NCBI GenBank assembly: GCA_900542155.1
Contig: UQMD01000001.1
Coordinates: forward strand, 124,001-188,000
Length of the DNA: 64,000 nucleotides
Direction: 5' to 3'
From: an uncultured Collinsella sp.
GTDB lineage: Bacteria; Actinomycetota; Coriobacteriia; Coriobacteriales; Coriobacteriaceae
Shown here: positions 9,229-17,977 of the stretch, piece by piece
Layout of the letters: each line of letters starts with the position of its first letter
Numbering within the stretch: the stretch's first letter is position 1
Translations under genes and position numbers: made by a program
The notes under the pieces: model-generated
Told to the model about the DNA's origin: nothing
The model's input: the letters and a program-made list of their open reading frames with translations, nothing else
The model's database searches: none

Positions 9229-10443
9229 TTAGCAGGTCGGATATTCGCCTTCCCAAACAATGCGGCGATACTGGTCGGGGTCCGTGTCGCCTTCCGTGGA
9301 GAAGCAGAGCACGGAGCTCGTCTTGTCCAGGCCGATGAGCTCCTTGAGCTCAGCGTACTCGGGATCGAGCATGAGGGTCTCGACCAGGCCGGTGGTCACA
9401 GCGCCGGACTCGCCGGAGATGACGCGCGGGTCGCCCTTCTCGGGGGCGCCCAGGGTGCGCATGCCGCGAGCGGTGACCCAGTCGGGGCAGGACACGAAGG
9501 CGGTGGTGTGGTTGCGCAGAATATCCCAGCCCAGGATGTTGGGCTCGCCGCAGCACAGGCCGGCCATGATGGAGGGCATGTCGCCGTCCACGATGCGCGG
9601 ATCGCCGTCGCCGGCGGCAGCGCCCTTGTACAGGCAGGCGGCCGGAGCGCACTCGACCACGACAAAGGTGGGCGGGTTATCGGGATACAGGTTGGTGAAG
9701 TAGCCCACCACGGCGCCGGCGAGCGAGCCTACGCCAGCCTGGACAAAGACGTGCGTCGGGCGGTTGATGGCCATCTCGCGCAGCTGCTCGGCAGCCTCGG
9801 AAGCCATGGTGCCGTAGCCCTCCATGATCCAGGACGGAATCTTCTCGTAGCCCTCCCAGGCGGTGTCCTGAACGATGACGCCGCGCTCGCAGGCGTCGGC
9901 CTCGGCGGCGGCCATGCGCACGCACTCGTCGTAGTTGACCTCTTCGATCGTCACCGTGGCACCCTCGGCGGCGATGTTATCGAAGCGGGGCTTGGTGGAA
10001 CCCTTGGGCATGTGCACGACGGCCTTCTGGCCCAGCTTGTTGGCAGCCCATGCCACGCCGCGGCCATGGTTGCCGTCGGTGGCGGTAAAGAAGGTAGCCT
10101 GGCCAAAATCCTTGGCAAGCTGATCGGAGGTCAGGTAATCGAAGGTGCACTCGGCAACGTCCTTGCCGGTCTCGTCGGCAATGTAGTTGGCCATGGCAAA
10201 CGAACCGCCCAGAACCTTAAAGGCGTTGAGGCCAAAGCGATAGCTCTCGTCCTTAACGCACAGGTTGGACAGGCCCAGGCGCGCGGCCTGGCCGTCCAGG
10301 CGGGCAAGCGGAGTGACGGTGTACTGGGGGAACGACTGGTGGAAGGCGCGGGCCTTCTTCACGTGGTCGAGGCTCATGATTCCCAAGTGCTTGTCATCGC
10401 TCTTGGGCATCGTGTTGCCCGCCCACTGGATCTTATCGGCCAT
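9229..10443 (-). CDS. dpaL: Diaminopropionate ammonia-lyase
   Basis: 404-residue PLP enzyme of fold type II that deaminates 2,3-diaminopropionate to pyruvate and ammonia. The PLP lysine lies in GLNAFKVLGGS, the substrate loop is ATDGNHGRGVA, and SGESGAVTTGLVE is the conserved C-terminal segment. Length matches E. coli YgeX/DpaL (about 400). ATG 10443 follows AAGGAG. It is divergent from a YheO-type regulator across a 277-bp gap with two matching palindromes, so control by that regulator is plausible. In purine-degrading gut bacteria dpaL travels with ygeW and ygeY, as here. Confidence 0.95.
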   Translation of the reverse strand: MADKIQWAGNTMPKSDDKHLGIMSLDHVKKARAFHQSFPQYTVTPLARLDGQAARLGLSNLCVKDESYRFGLNAFKVLGGSFAMANYIADETGKDVAECTFDYLTSDQLAKDFGQATFFTATDGNHGRGVAWAANKLGQKAVVHMPKGSTKPRFDNIAAEGATVTIEEVNYDECVRMAAAEADACERGVIVQDTAWEGYEKIPSWIMEGYGTMASEAAEQLREMAINRPTHVFVQAGVGSLAGAVVGYFTNLYPDNPPTFVVVECAPAACLYKGAAAGDGDPRIVDGDMPSIMAGLCCGEPNILGWDILRNHTTAFVSCPDWVTARGMRTLGAPEKGDPRVISGESGAVTTGLVETLMLDPEYAELKELIGLDKTSSVLCFSTEGDTDPDQYRRIVWEGEYPTC

Positions 10444-10534
10444 ACGGTGAACTCCTTAAGTTCTCTCTTGCCGGCCCCCGCATACGCGTTCCAGTCCATT
10501 CCCATTCATGCGACTGAACTTTTATGTGGATGCC

Positions 10535-10601
10535 AAACAAAAAGTTTGTTAGCAATGTTCTATCACACTTATTGATTGCTAAACCTAACAAATTGTTTGT
10601 T
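10535..10601. promoter_or_regulatory. Twin palindromes between dpaL and its divergent regulator
   Basis: Two copies of AACAAANNGTTTGTT lie at 10536-10550 and 10587-10601. Inner sequences also mirror each other (GTTTGTTAGCAAT against ATTGCTAA plus TAACAAA), giving a larger dyad. The spacing between palindrome centres is about 51 bp, close to five helical turns. Candidate operator for the YheO-like regulator at 10721; protein binding is inference. Confidence 0.6.
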
Positions 10602-10720
10602 GCCGTAATCGGTACTTTTTCGCCGCCGAACGGTTACATAACGCAGCGACGCTTTCGTTATTTGCGAACAGGTGTGGTTTATGGCAAAGTGAGCCCAAAC
10701 TAATTTTTAGGAAGGCACCC

Positions 10721-11374
10721 ATGACCCCCGCACAGATTGAGTTTTACAAGCGTCTTGCACACGGCCTGGCGCTCCAGTTTGGCCCCAACTGCGAAATCGT
10801 CGTCCACGATCTGGAGACCGAGGACGTGGACCACTCCATCGTAGTGATTGAAAACGGCCACGTCAGTGGGCGCAAACTGGGAGACGGCCCCAGCCATATT
10901 GTGCTTGAATCCATGCACGATGGCACCACCGACGTGCACGACCGCGAGCCATACCTCACCAAAACCGCCGATGGCAAGCTGCTCAAGTCTTCGACGATCT
11001 TTATCCGCAACGATGAGGGCAAACCCGTCGGCATTTTGGGCATTAACTTTGACATTACGCTTATGAAGGCTTTTGAGCGCTCGCTCGATGCCTTTACCGG
11101 CACCGGCGGCACGGGCTACACCGAGCCCGAGCCCATTACCAAAAACATCGGCGACCTGCTCGAAGACCTGCTGCGCGAGTGCGAACAGTTTGTGGGCAAG
11201 CCCGCGGCGCTCATGACCAAAGACGAGCGCATCCGCGCCATTGGCTACCTCGACCGTCGCGGCGCCTTCCTCATTTCCAAGTCGAGCGAACGCGCCTGCG
11301 AGTTCTTTGGCATCTCCAAATACAGCTTCTACAGCTACCTCAACGAGGCAAAGGCTGCCGCCGGCGACAAATAG
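10721..11374 (+). CDS. YheO/DauR-type PAS-HTH transcriptional regulator
   Basis: 217-residue DNA-binding regulator. The N-terminal YheO-like PAS domain (about residues 8-115) contains GPNCEIVVHDL and GILGINFDIT; the C-terminal helix-turn-helix (about 155-215) contains KDERIRAIGYLDRRGAFLIS and FFGISKYSFYSYL. The start ATG 10721 follows AGGAAGG. It diverges from dpaL, so it probably senses a purine- or amino-acid-derived ligand and controls dpaL. A paralog of 218 residues lies at 17978 next to the xanthine permease. Confidence 0.88.
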   Translation: MTPAQIEFYKRLAHGLALQFGPNCEIVVHDLETEDVDHSIVVIENGHVSGRKLGDGPSHIVLESMHDGTTDVHDREPYLTKTADGKLLKSSTIFIRNDEGKPVGILGINFDITLMKAFERSLDAFTGTGGTGYTEPEPITKNIGDLLEDLLRECEQFVGKPAALMTKDERIRAIGYLDRRGAFLISKSSERACEFFGISKYSFYSYLNEAKAAAGDK

Positions 11375-11496
11375 TCAGCGCGCCTGCGCCCCTCCCCTTT
11401 TGGGCGCGAGTTCTGGAATGCGCGAATCCGAGAGTCGGCCGCAGGGCAAGTTCCATATAATCGATGAATGCGAGCATTTCGAAAGGATGGAACAAG

Positions 11497-12501
11497 ATGG
11501 GGTCGAGCAACGCATCACGCAACGGCCGCGGAGGTACCGCTTCTGGCGCCAGGCATGCGAAACACGCGTTTGACGAGGGCGAAGAGGGCCTTTTTGCGCT
11601 GAGCCTCGACGACGTGATGAGCGACCGCCCCTGGACCGCCGAGGAACTCATGGGCGGCGGAGCTCGCCCGACAAGCGCAAAGCCCACACCTTCCGCCACG
11701 CCCGCGCCGGCATCCGTGCCCGCGGACGACTTTGCCACCCGTCCCATCGTGCAGGCGACGCGCAATGCCGCCCCTGCACCCCGTCCTGCTAGCGATCCGT
11801 CCGAGACGGCGGCGTTTCTCGCTGCAGCGGCACAGCGCCCCACGGCAGACAGCACGATTCGCTACGCTGCCCCACAGCAGCCGGTATACACGGCTCCCGA
11901 GCCCGAGCTCGAGCCGCCTGTCATGGATCTGGATGATCTTTCCAACCGCCAGTTTGCCTTTGATTCCTGGGCGGCGTCAGATCTAGACGAGACCTCGGGC
12001 GGCATGCCGGCGCTCGACATTCCGGTCAACCCCCTGTTTGCGGCTGCCGAGGAACGCAACTCCGCATACGACAACACCGCAGCATATGCCAACCGTCCGA
12101 GCGAACAGCCTCGCGCACGCCGTATCGAAACCGAGGATTACGGCCAAATGTCGAGCGGCTATTCTCGCGACCCGTTTGCCGCCGCGCCCGCTCCCGATTG
12201 CAACCAAGCGAGCGTAAAGGCAGCCTCGGCATCGTCGTATACCCACGGCACCGACGATGAGCGCGCTGCCGATTACCACACCGGAGAAGAACCGCCACGC
12301 TTTTCGGAGTTTTCGCAGGCGGCAAAGGTTGTCTTTATCGTCATCATCATCGCTCTGCTCGGCGTGATCGCGTTTGAGGGATTCCAGCTGTTCCGCGGCC
12401 CCACCGCGTCCGAATCGGCAATGCAGCAAAAAGAGGACGACAACCAGCACCTGGACATCAACACCCTCAAGGGCGACCCCAACGACGGAGACGACGAGTA
12501 G
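11497..12501 (+). CDS. Hypothetical protein, disordered with one C-terminal transmembrane helix
   Basis: 334 residues, not recognised. The first ~270 residues are low-complexity and rich in Ala, Pro, Asp and Glu, with no visible domain. One helix (about 277-299, VVFIVIIIALLGVIAFEG) precedes a 35-residue acidic tail. The topology suggests a tail-anchored protein with a large cytoplasmic disordered region. ATG 11497 is preferred over 11464 because AAAGGA precedes it. It follows the YheO-like gene by about 120 bp without an obvious functional link. Confidence 0.7.
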   Translation: MGSSNASRNGRGGTASGARHAKHAFDEGEEGLFALSLDDVMSDRPWTAEELMGGGARPTSAKPTPSATPAPASVPADDFATRPIVQATRNAAPAPRPASDPSETAAFLAAAAQRPTADSTIRYAAPQQPVYTAPEPELEPPVMDLDDLSNRQFAFDSWAASDLDETSGGMPALDIPVNPLFAAAEERNSAYDNTAAYANRPSEQPRARRIETEDYGQMSSGYSRDPFAAAPAPDCNQASVKAASASSYTHGTDDERAADYHTGEEPPRFSEFSQAAKVVFIVIIIALLGVIAFEGFQLFRGPTASESAMQQKEDDNQHLDINTLKGDPNDGDDE

Positions 12502-12570
12502 CAAGGGTTGGGAGCGGCTGAAGCGTCCGTATGTAGCACCAGCTTCTACGTGCTGTTTTGTCATCCGGTT

Positions 12571-12690
12571 ACACTTTTCCGGATGTTTAGACCGTCGGAT
12601 TCGACACTTTTCCGTACTTTTGAGGTGGCGATTTCGACACTTTTCCGTACTTTCATACGGCTGATTTCGACACTTTTCCGGATAATTGCC
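12571..12690. repeat. 33-bp tandem repeat (3.6 copies)
   Basis: ACACTTTTCCG begins at 12571, 12604, 12637 and 12670, exactly every 33 bp; the middle units read TTCGACACTTTTCCGTACTT. Repeated terminal motifs of this kind are typical of IS21-family element ends, but no istA/istB is nearby. It is either a relic end or an array of protein-binding sites. Confidence 0.85.
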
Positions 12691-12694
12691 GTGT

Positions 12695-12738
12695 AATCAA
12701 GCGCCGTCTGCACATCATTTCGCAGGCGGCGCTTGATT
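12695..12738. terminator. Bidirectional hairpin terminator
   Basis: AATCAAGCGCCG and CGGCGCTTGATT pair around a central loop, with further pairing of CTGC and GCAG. It follows the 33-bp repeats and precedes the hypothetical gene at 12888. Confidence 0.7.
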
Positions 12739-12887
12739 TCTGTCCGCGCGCGCTGATAGACTCCATCGTGCCCGCAAGGAGCGGGCGCGTTTTATCCAGA
12801 GTCGGGGTAGAGAGTTGGCTCCACGATCCCGACGCCAACCGGCCAAGAGGCACGGTGGCCCTGCCAACATCGATGAAAGGAGTCCGT

Positions 12888-13310
12888 ATGGACAATTTCT
12901 CCGTGCGCAGCGAGCGCAACTTCCACAATCTGGCAGCCAAGCCAAAACGAATGCATCTTCTGGACAAGCCAAATGGCTACGCCTCGGCCATGGTCAAGAG
13001 CAGCCTCTCCCATCAGATGCGCTTTACGGTACAGAAGCTCGAGGAAGAGCTCTGTGCTGCTGGCAACCCGCATGTTCTGCAGATCAAGCTGCTCGGAGAC
13101 GACTCGCGCGAGCCGTCGAGTTGGAAGCTGTTTGCAGACGGCGTGTGCGTTGCGGACGGATCCGGCGTCTTTGCCCGTGAGTGTTTCTGCGAGGGAGCCG
13201 AGGTATTCCTGGACCTGTGCCGCGATGCCGTTCGCGCGGCCGAGCTGCACCAGTGGAGCCAAAGGGAGTACGAGCTGCTGAGCGCCGCGCGCGGGATTGC
13301 GAGGATGTAG
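12888..13310 (+). CDS. Hypothetical protein
   Basis: 140 residues, not recognised. ATG 12888 has a good AAAGGAG site 6 bp upstream; a 40-codon upstream extension lacks one. The protein is mixed charge with no signal peptide or membrane segment. The stretch LQIKLLGDDSREPSSWKLF plus FADGVCVADGSGVF looks like a small beta-rich domain. It is convergent with the broken exonuclease gene. Confidence 0.6.
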   Translation: MDNFSVRSERNFHNLAAKPKRMHLLDKPNGYASAMVKSSLSHQMRFTVQKLEEELCAAGNPHVLQIKLLGDDSREPSSWKLFADGVCVADGSGVFARECFCEGAEVFLDLCRDAVRAAELHQWSQREYELLSAARGIARM

Positions 13311-13420
13311 GCAGACAGACTAGACAGCTCGTCATACTGGTTGACGCTTCAATTCAAACAGCAGGGCGGAGTTGCGCTTACAGCTCAACCATGCCAAACC
13401 GAATGGCGTTCTCAAAAGGC

Positions 13421-14154
13421 CTACCTCCCCTCCGCCTTCAGCTTCAGCAGCAGGTCACCCAGCTCGGGGCACTTGCTGGAAAGGCGTGTCTGGGCTCGCT
13501 CGCCCATCCCCCACCGCTGGCGGACTTCCTGGGCACGCGGGCTCACGCGGTAGTCCCCGTCCATCACCTGCTTGAGCAGCTTGGCGGTCACGCGCGCATC
13601 GGCTAAGGCGCTGTGGGCGTGGCCCGTCGACTCGTCAAACTCGATGCCAAACCACATTGCCGCATCACTCAAAGAGACACACCGTGGCTGCCCACGTCCA
13701 TAATCGAGGTATAAAACGCCTGCAGGTCGGCCCAGTCCGTAGGAAATGCGGCAAGGTCGATGTGTTTTGCCTGGCACTCGGTCAAAAGCTGTCGACGGTC
13801 CGTCCCGCTCCAGCAAACTATCTGGGCGGAGTAGCGACCGATCCAATCGCTGAGCCTTTTGATCACCACATAGAGCGGATCGGCCATCGCGGTGTCCACA
13901 GCCGATATCCCCGTAAGCTCGCGGACGGGAAACGCAACGCCTTCGGTAAATTCCGTCTGCACAAACTGCGAGAACTCGCCCATAACGTTGCCGTGGTAAT
14001 CGAGCTTGACGGCGCCGACCTCGATAATCTCATTGCGCAGCCCACGGCGCTGGCGCTGCTTTGGCACCGGCGCAAACTCAAAGTCCAGCACGATCTGGCG
14101 CGCAAAGTTCGTCGTATCGATAGCCGAGATACCCGGCGTCTTTTCAGCTGACAC
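13421..14154 (-). pseudogene. DnaQ-like 3'-5' exonuclease, frameshifted
   Basis: DEDD-family exonuclease split between two frames. The 5' part starts at GTG 14154 (GGAGAAAGG upstream) and carries exonuclease motif I as VLDFEFAPV. It runs to FYTSIMDVGSHGVSL and a stop near 13669. The second frame resumes within the same bases as YLDYGRGQPRCVSLSDAAM and supplies the last motif HSALADARVTAKLL, ending at 13421. A one-base indel around 13690-13720 would join them into about 244 residues. It could be a true pseudogene, a sequencing error or, less likely, programmed frameshifting. Confidence 0.8.
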
Positions 14155-14616
14155 GGTTAGGGCCTTTCTCCGTTGCCTGCCGCTTGCTACATAGGCGGCT
14201 ACATTGCCGTAAGGATAGGCGCCCGTGCGGACATGAAAGCGGGGCGCAATACCATGCGCCAAGCACACACCATGCAAACGACCCCAAGAGAGTCGCCCGC
14301 TCTATTCAAATGCATGAAGAAGATTTAGGCCCGGTGACTTGAATCAGAGGTCATCCCGGGCCCATCAGAGCTCGTAGAGCTCTTGGTTGCTTTGGTCTCG
14401 CTCTTCACGGCGCTTATCGAACTTTCCGAGGCACTCAAGCAGCATTCGAAGCAAAACAAGAGGGGTCGACGCCGTTAAGGCATTGACCCCTTGAACTAAG
14501 TAACGGCGCTGCCCAGCTATCACCCTTGGGCTGCCGTCGACTTTATTCTATCCGCGAGTATCTGGTTTACCAAATGGATTTTCGGTAAAGGAAGCACGGC
14601 ACGCCCCGCAAGACCA
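14155..14616 (+). other. Intergenic region with three hairpins around a small hydrophobic reading frame
   Basis: A strong hairpin (about 14328-14363, GGCCCGG/CCGGGCC arms) is followed by an open frame ending at TAA about 14475. Its translation contains ELVELLVALVSLFTALIEL and a basic tail (HSKQNKRGRR). Two more hairpins follow: GGGGTC/TGACCCC around 14462-14490, and one with GCCCA/TGGGC arms around 14505-14541. The layout resembles type I toxin loci. However, no ATG or GTG opens the frame, so expression is doubtful. Confidence 0.35.
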
Positions 14617-15912
14617 CTACGCCCCAAGTGCCGCCATGGGGATCACCGCCACGCCGTCGTCGCGTGTGTAGGCAATGCTCCCCTTTCCAACCACGACCGC
14701 CAAAAACGCCGGCGCGGCATTCTGGGCGGCAGGATTGGAGAGCACTTTCCTCTCCAGCGCCTTGAGATTTCTCGCTCCATCGTCTGCTTTCGCATCACTC
14801 AGCTTGACCTCGATGGCTCCCCAGCGCCCGTCGTGCTCAACGATCAGATCGACCTCAAGGCCCTTCTCATCTCGGAAATAATGGACACTGTTGTCGACAC
14901 CGCCGTAGGTGGAAAGGAACACGCGCACGTCGCGCAGAACGAGGTTCTCAAAGAGCATCCCTAGCGTTTGCATATCGCCAAGCAGCCGCTCAGGGGTAGC
15001 CCCCAGCAACGCCGCCGCAAGTGACGGGTCACAGAAGTAGCGCTTGGGGCGCACGCGAACGCGGGCCTTCGAGCGCATGGGCGGCTCCCATCCGCACAGG
15101 TCCTCGGTCAGCTTGAGCCTGTTGAAGAGGTCCAAGCACGAAGCGATGGTCCTCTCATCGGGGCCCGCCTCACCGTACGAGGCGTCCTTTATGAGCGTCT
15201 TGTACGTGACGGCCTGGCTCTCGTTCATGGCAAGAGCTCGCAAAAGGCCGTGTGCAAGCTCGGGCGACATGCCCTCATCCAGCACGTTAACGTCGAGCAC
15301 CGAGTGCACGTACTGGCTTGCCGTCTCTCGCGCAAGCTCTTCCGAAAGCCCAAGGTTTGCAGGCCAACCGCCCCTGCAGCACCAGCGGGCGACGTCATCC
15401 ACCGTGCTCTCGCGATGCTGAGGGGCAAAACCCTCGCCCTTAAAGAGGCTTGCCAGTGACACGAGCGGCTCGCCGTCGCCCGACTCGCACAGGGCCATGG
15501 GGCGCATTGACAGACGGGCGATCCTACCCGTGCCGGAATGACGAACATGGCTGCGCTCCTCGCTTTTGAGCGCGGTCGAGCCCGTGAGCAAAAGTGTCCC
15601 GCGTTCGTTGCCGCTCGCGTCCACGAAGCGCCGGGCGGCATCCCAAACCTCGGGCACCTCCTGCCATTCATCGACCAGGTGTGGCGCATCGCCGATGAGC
15701 GCCAGGCTTGGGTCGACCTCTGCCGCCGCGCGCTGCGCAGGCTCATCGAGCCTGGAGACGCTCGCCGAGCGAGAGAGCGCCGTCCAGGTCTTGCCGCACC
15801 ATTTGGGGCCGTTGATCTCCACACAGCCAAACGCCCGCATAAGGGTGTCGAGGCGCTCCTCTATGAGCCGGGGTCTATATCCCTTTTGGGTCAATCTCTT
15901 TGGTGCATCCAC
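14617..15912 (-). CDS. AAA-family ATPase with DUF4143 domain
   Basis: 431-residue soluble ATPase of the AAA_14/DUF4143 family, whose cellular role is unknown. The P-loop is GPKWCGKT (35-42), a Walker B-like strand is HLVDEWQEV, and the C-terminal DUF4143 part includes a PD-(D/E)XK-like stretch (KGLEVDLIVEHDGRWGAIEVKLS). The start is GTG 15912 with GAGAGGGA upstream. It stands alone; five 23-bp repeats lie directly upstream. Members often occur as single mobile-looking genes near repeats, which fits here. Confidence 0.85.
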   Translation of the reverse strand: MDAPKRLTQKGYRPRLIEERLDTLMRAFGCVEINGPKWCGKTWTALSRSASVSRLDEPAQRAAAEVDPSLALIGDAPHLVDEWQEVPEVWDAARRFVDASGNERGTLLLTGSTALKSEERSHVRHSGTGRIARLSMRPMALCESGDGEPLVSLASLFKGEGFAPQHRESTVDDVARWCCRGGWPANLGLSEELARETASQYVHSVLDVNVLDEGMSPELAHGLLRALAMNESQAVTYKTLIKDASYGEAGPDERTIASCLDLFNRLKLTEDLCGWEPPMRSKARVRVRPKRYFCDPSLAAALLGATPERLLGDMQTLGMLFENLVLRDVRVFLSTYGGVDNSVHYFRDEKGLEVDLIVEHDGRWGAIEVKLSDAKADDGARNLKALERKVLSNPAAQNAAPAFLAVVVGKGSIAYTRDDGVAVIPMAALGA

Positions 15913-15946
15913 AGACGGCCGTCCCTCTCTATCACGCGATATGCGA

Positions 15947-16047
15947 AATTACGCCATTCTCAATGCTGATTTTACGCTACATTCAATGTAGTTTTTACGC
16001 CATGACAGATGCAGTTTTTACGCTATTTTCATTGAAGGTTTTACGCT
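15947..16047. repeat. 23-bp tandem repeat upstream of the DUF4143 ATPase
   Basis: TTACGC recurs with its ACGC at 15951, 15974, 15997, 16020 and 16043, an exact 23-bp period. Three units also keep ATTNTCAATG or a close form. They begin 35 bp upstream of the ATPase start, in its promoter region, so they look like operator or iteron-type sites. The rest of 15913-16229 shows only a small AAAGGG/CCCTTT hairpin near 16141-16160. Confidence 0.85.
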
Positions 16048-16229
16048 TGGCATCCTTAGCGCGACCCATTCCGAGCATCACATCAGAGCGCGCTTGGTTA
16101 TCTCCGCTCGCAGGCCGAGGGTCGTCGCAAACGCTTCACCAAAGGGATAAACCCTTTAAAGTGCGGCTTGGTGCCGCATGACGTCGGCGGACGAGGCGAT
16201 GCGTCCGTCGACGAATAGCACCGAATTGG

Positions 16230-17624
16230 TTACTTCTTGCTCTCGGGCAAAACCAGATCCACGGCAGCGTCCTTGGCAGCATCGATGTGCTGAGCCACGA
16301 CCGGCGTCTGCGGAAGGATCAGGTTAAGGACAATGGCCATGATGGCGGTGGGGGTTACGGCGTTGGAGCCGATGACGGTGGACACCCAGGTGGGCATGCT
16401 CTTGCTGACAAGGCAATCGGTGGCCATCCAGATACCCAGGCCAAAGACGACCGAGGTGCCGACGATGGTGGAAGTGCGCTGCGTGAGGCCCTCGCGGATG
16501 AACATGCGCACGCCGTTCATGGTGATAGTGCCAAAGACGCCGACGGTCGCGCCGCCGATGACAGGCTGCGGGATAGCGGAAAGAACGGCAGAGAGCTGCG
16601 GGAACAGGCCGGCGATGGCAAAGACGGCCGCGATGATCACAAAGACCCACTTGTTGACGACCTTGTTGGAGCAGATGATGCCCACGTTCTGGCCAAGGGC
16701 GCTGGTGGGAAGACCGCCCAGCAGGCCGCCGACCATAGAGGTGAGACCCTGGGACACGATAGCGCCGGAGAGCTCGCGCTCAGTGGGCATACGGTCGATG
16801 GAGCCCAGGCAGGCGGCGGAAACGTCACCGATAACCTGAATGGCAACCATGGGGAACACGACGGCGAGGGTAATGCAGACCTCGGGATCAAACTCGAGTG
16901 CATAGGGCATGAGCTTGGGAAGGGCGAAGACCTGAGCGGTGGCGACGCTCGAGAAATCGATCATGCCAAAGGGGATCGAAACGATCATGCCAACGATCAT
17001 GCCAAAGAACACGGAGCCCAGCTTGAGCGTGCCCTTGCCAAAGTTGGCGAGCGCAAAGACCACGGCGAAGGTGATAAGAGCGACGCACCATGCCTGCGGG
17101 GTGCCCCACAGCGGCGTGTTCATGCCGCCGGCCATGTACCTGACGGCCGTGGGATACAGGGAGACGCCGATGGAGAAGATGACCGTACCGGTCACGACGG
17201 GCGGGAACAGCCACTTAATCTTGCTGTAGGCCAGACCAAAGAGGACCGCAACGGCGCCGCCGACGATCTCGCCGCCCAGCAGCGCGCCAAAACTAAAGCC
17301 CGAGCCACACATGGCCTGCAGGGCCGGGAGGAAGGCGAACGAGACGCCCATGACGATGGGCAGGCCGCCGCCAATGCGACGGAAAGGAGCGAAGGCCTGA
17401 AGGGCCGTATCGATCGCCGAAAGAATGAGCGCGACCTGAATGATGTCAGTCTTCTGCTGGCTACTGAAGCTACAGACGCCGGCCATGATGACCGCCGGCG
17501 TAATGATGCCGGCAAACGATGCCAGTACATGCTGAAGGGCACACGGGATCATTTCCTTAACGGGCGGCATGCCTTCGCGAGTGAACAGGGCTTCAGTACC
17601 GTTCGTAACCGTCTCCTGGGCCAT
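16230..17624 (-). CDS. Xanthine/uric acid permease
   Basis: 464-residue nucleobase:cation symporter-2 family transporter with about 12-14 membrane segments. Family marks include PCALQHVLASFAGIITP, GGLPIVMGVSFAF, GQNVGIICSNKVVNK and IPQPVIGGATVGVFG. The start ATG 17624 is chosen because the homologous permease at 1133 begins with an equivalent MAES leader; an upstream frame to 17711 has no such match. It diverges from the second YheO-type regulator. Likely imports xanthine or urate for the catabolic genes to the left. Confidence 0.92.
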   Translation of the reverse strand: MAQETVTNGTEALFTREGMPPVKEMIPCALQHVLASFAGIITPAVIMAGVCSFSSQQKTDIIQVALILSAIDTALQAFAPFRRIGGGLPIVMGVSFAFLPALQAMCGSGFSFGALLGGEIVGGAVAVLFGLAYSKIKWLFPPVVTGTVIFSIGVSLYPTAVRYMAGGMNTPLWGTPQAWCVALITFAVVFALANFGKGTLKLGSVFFGMIVGMIVSIPFGMIDFSSVATAQVFALPKLMPYALEFDPEVCITLAVVFPMVAIQVIGDVSAACLGSIDRMPTERELSGAIVSQGLTSMVGGLLGGLPTSALGQNVGIICSNKVVNKWVFVIIAAVFAIAGLFPQLSAVLSAIPQPVIGGATVGVFGTITMNGVRMFIREGLTQRTSTIVGTSVVFGLGIWMATDCLVSKSMPTWVSTVIGSNAVTPTAIMAIVLNLILPQTPVVAQHIDAAKDAAVDLVLPESKK

Positions 17625-17977
17625 TTGACCACCAATCCTAGAAGTAGTTGTTTTCGCATCTAACGTTCTATTGTGACGCAGTGCGGGGCTGAGGTTGTGC
17701 CTTCGTTGCATATCGTATTAAAGAATTTTCTCATATTTAATAATAATTTTTTGTTATCAGACTATTCTTCAGCTGAAATAAAAACGTTTCCGCAGGTAAC
17801 GAAAGTGCCTAGTCAAAATAACATCTAACTTTTCTTTTGGTCGACCGTTTACCGCCACATTCCTACCACTCGTCTGTATTACGCAATATACCTGCGGATA
17901 TGCGAGTCAGTAGACACCGTGTTACCATGATAAAAAATTGTTATGAACGTTTCCGATTTCACCCAAAGGAGTTGCCC
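17625..17977. promoter_or_regulatory. Divergent promoter region, permease and YheO-like regulator
   Basis: The 353-bp gap is unusually AT-rich (about 17705-17765 and 17925-17950) for this GC-rich window. It must carry both promoters. The AACAAANNGTTTGTT palindrome seen by the paralogous regulator is not present here, so the two regulators may recognise different sites. No other structure was evident. Confidence 0.5.

Noticed and set aside
13311..13420. Small genes in the gap between the 12888 gene and the exonuclease
   Set aside because: Short frames only, without ribosome sites; the region is simply a convergent junction.
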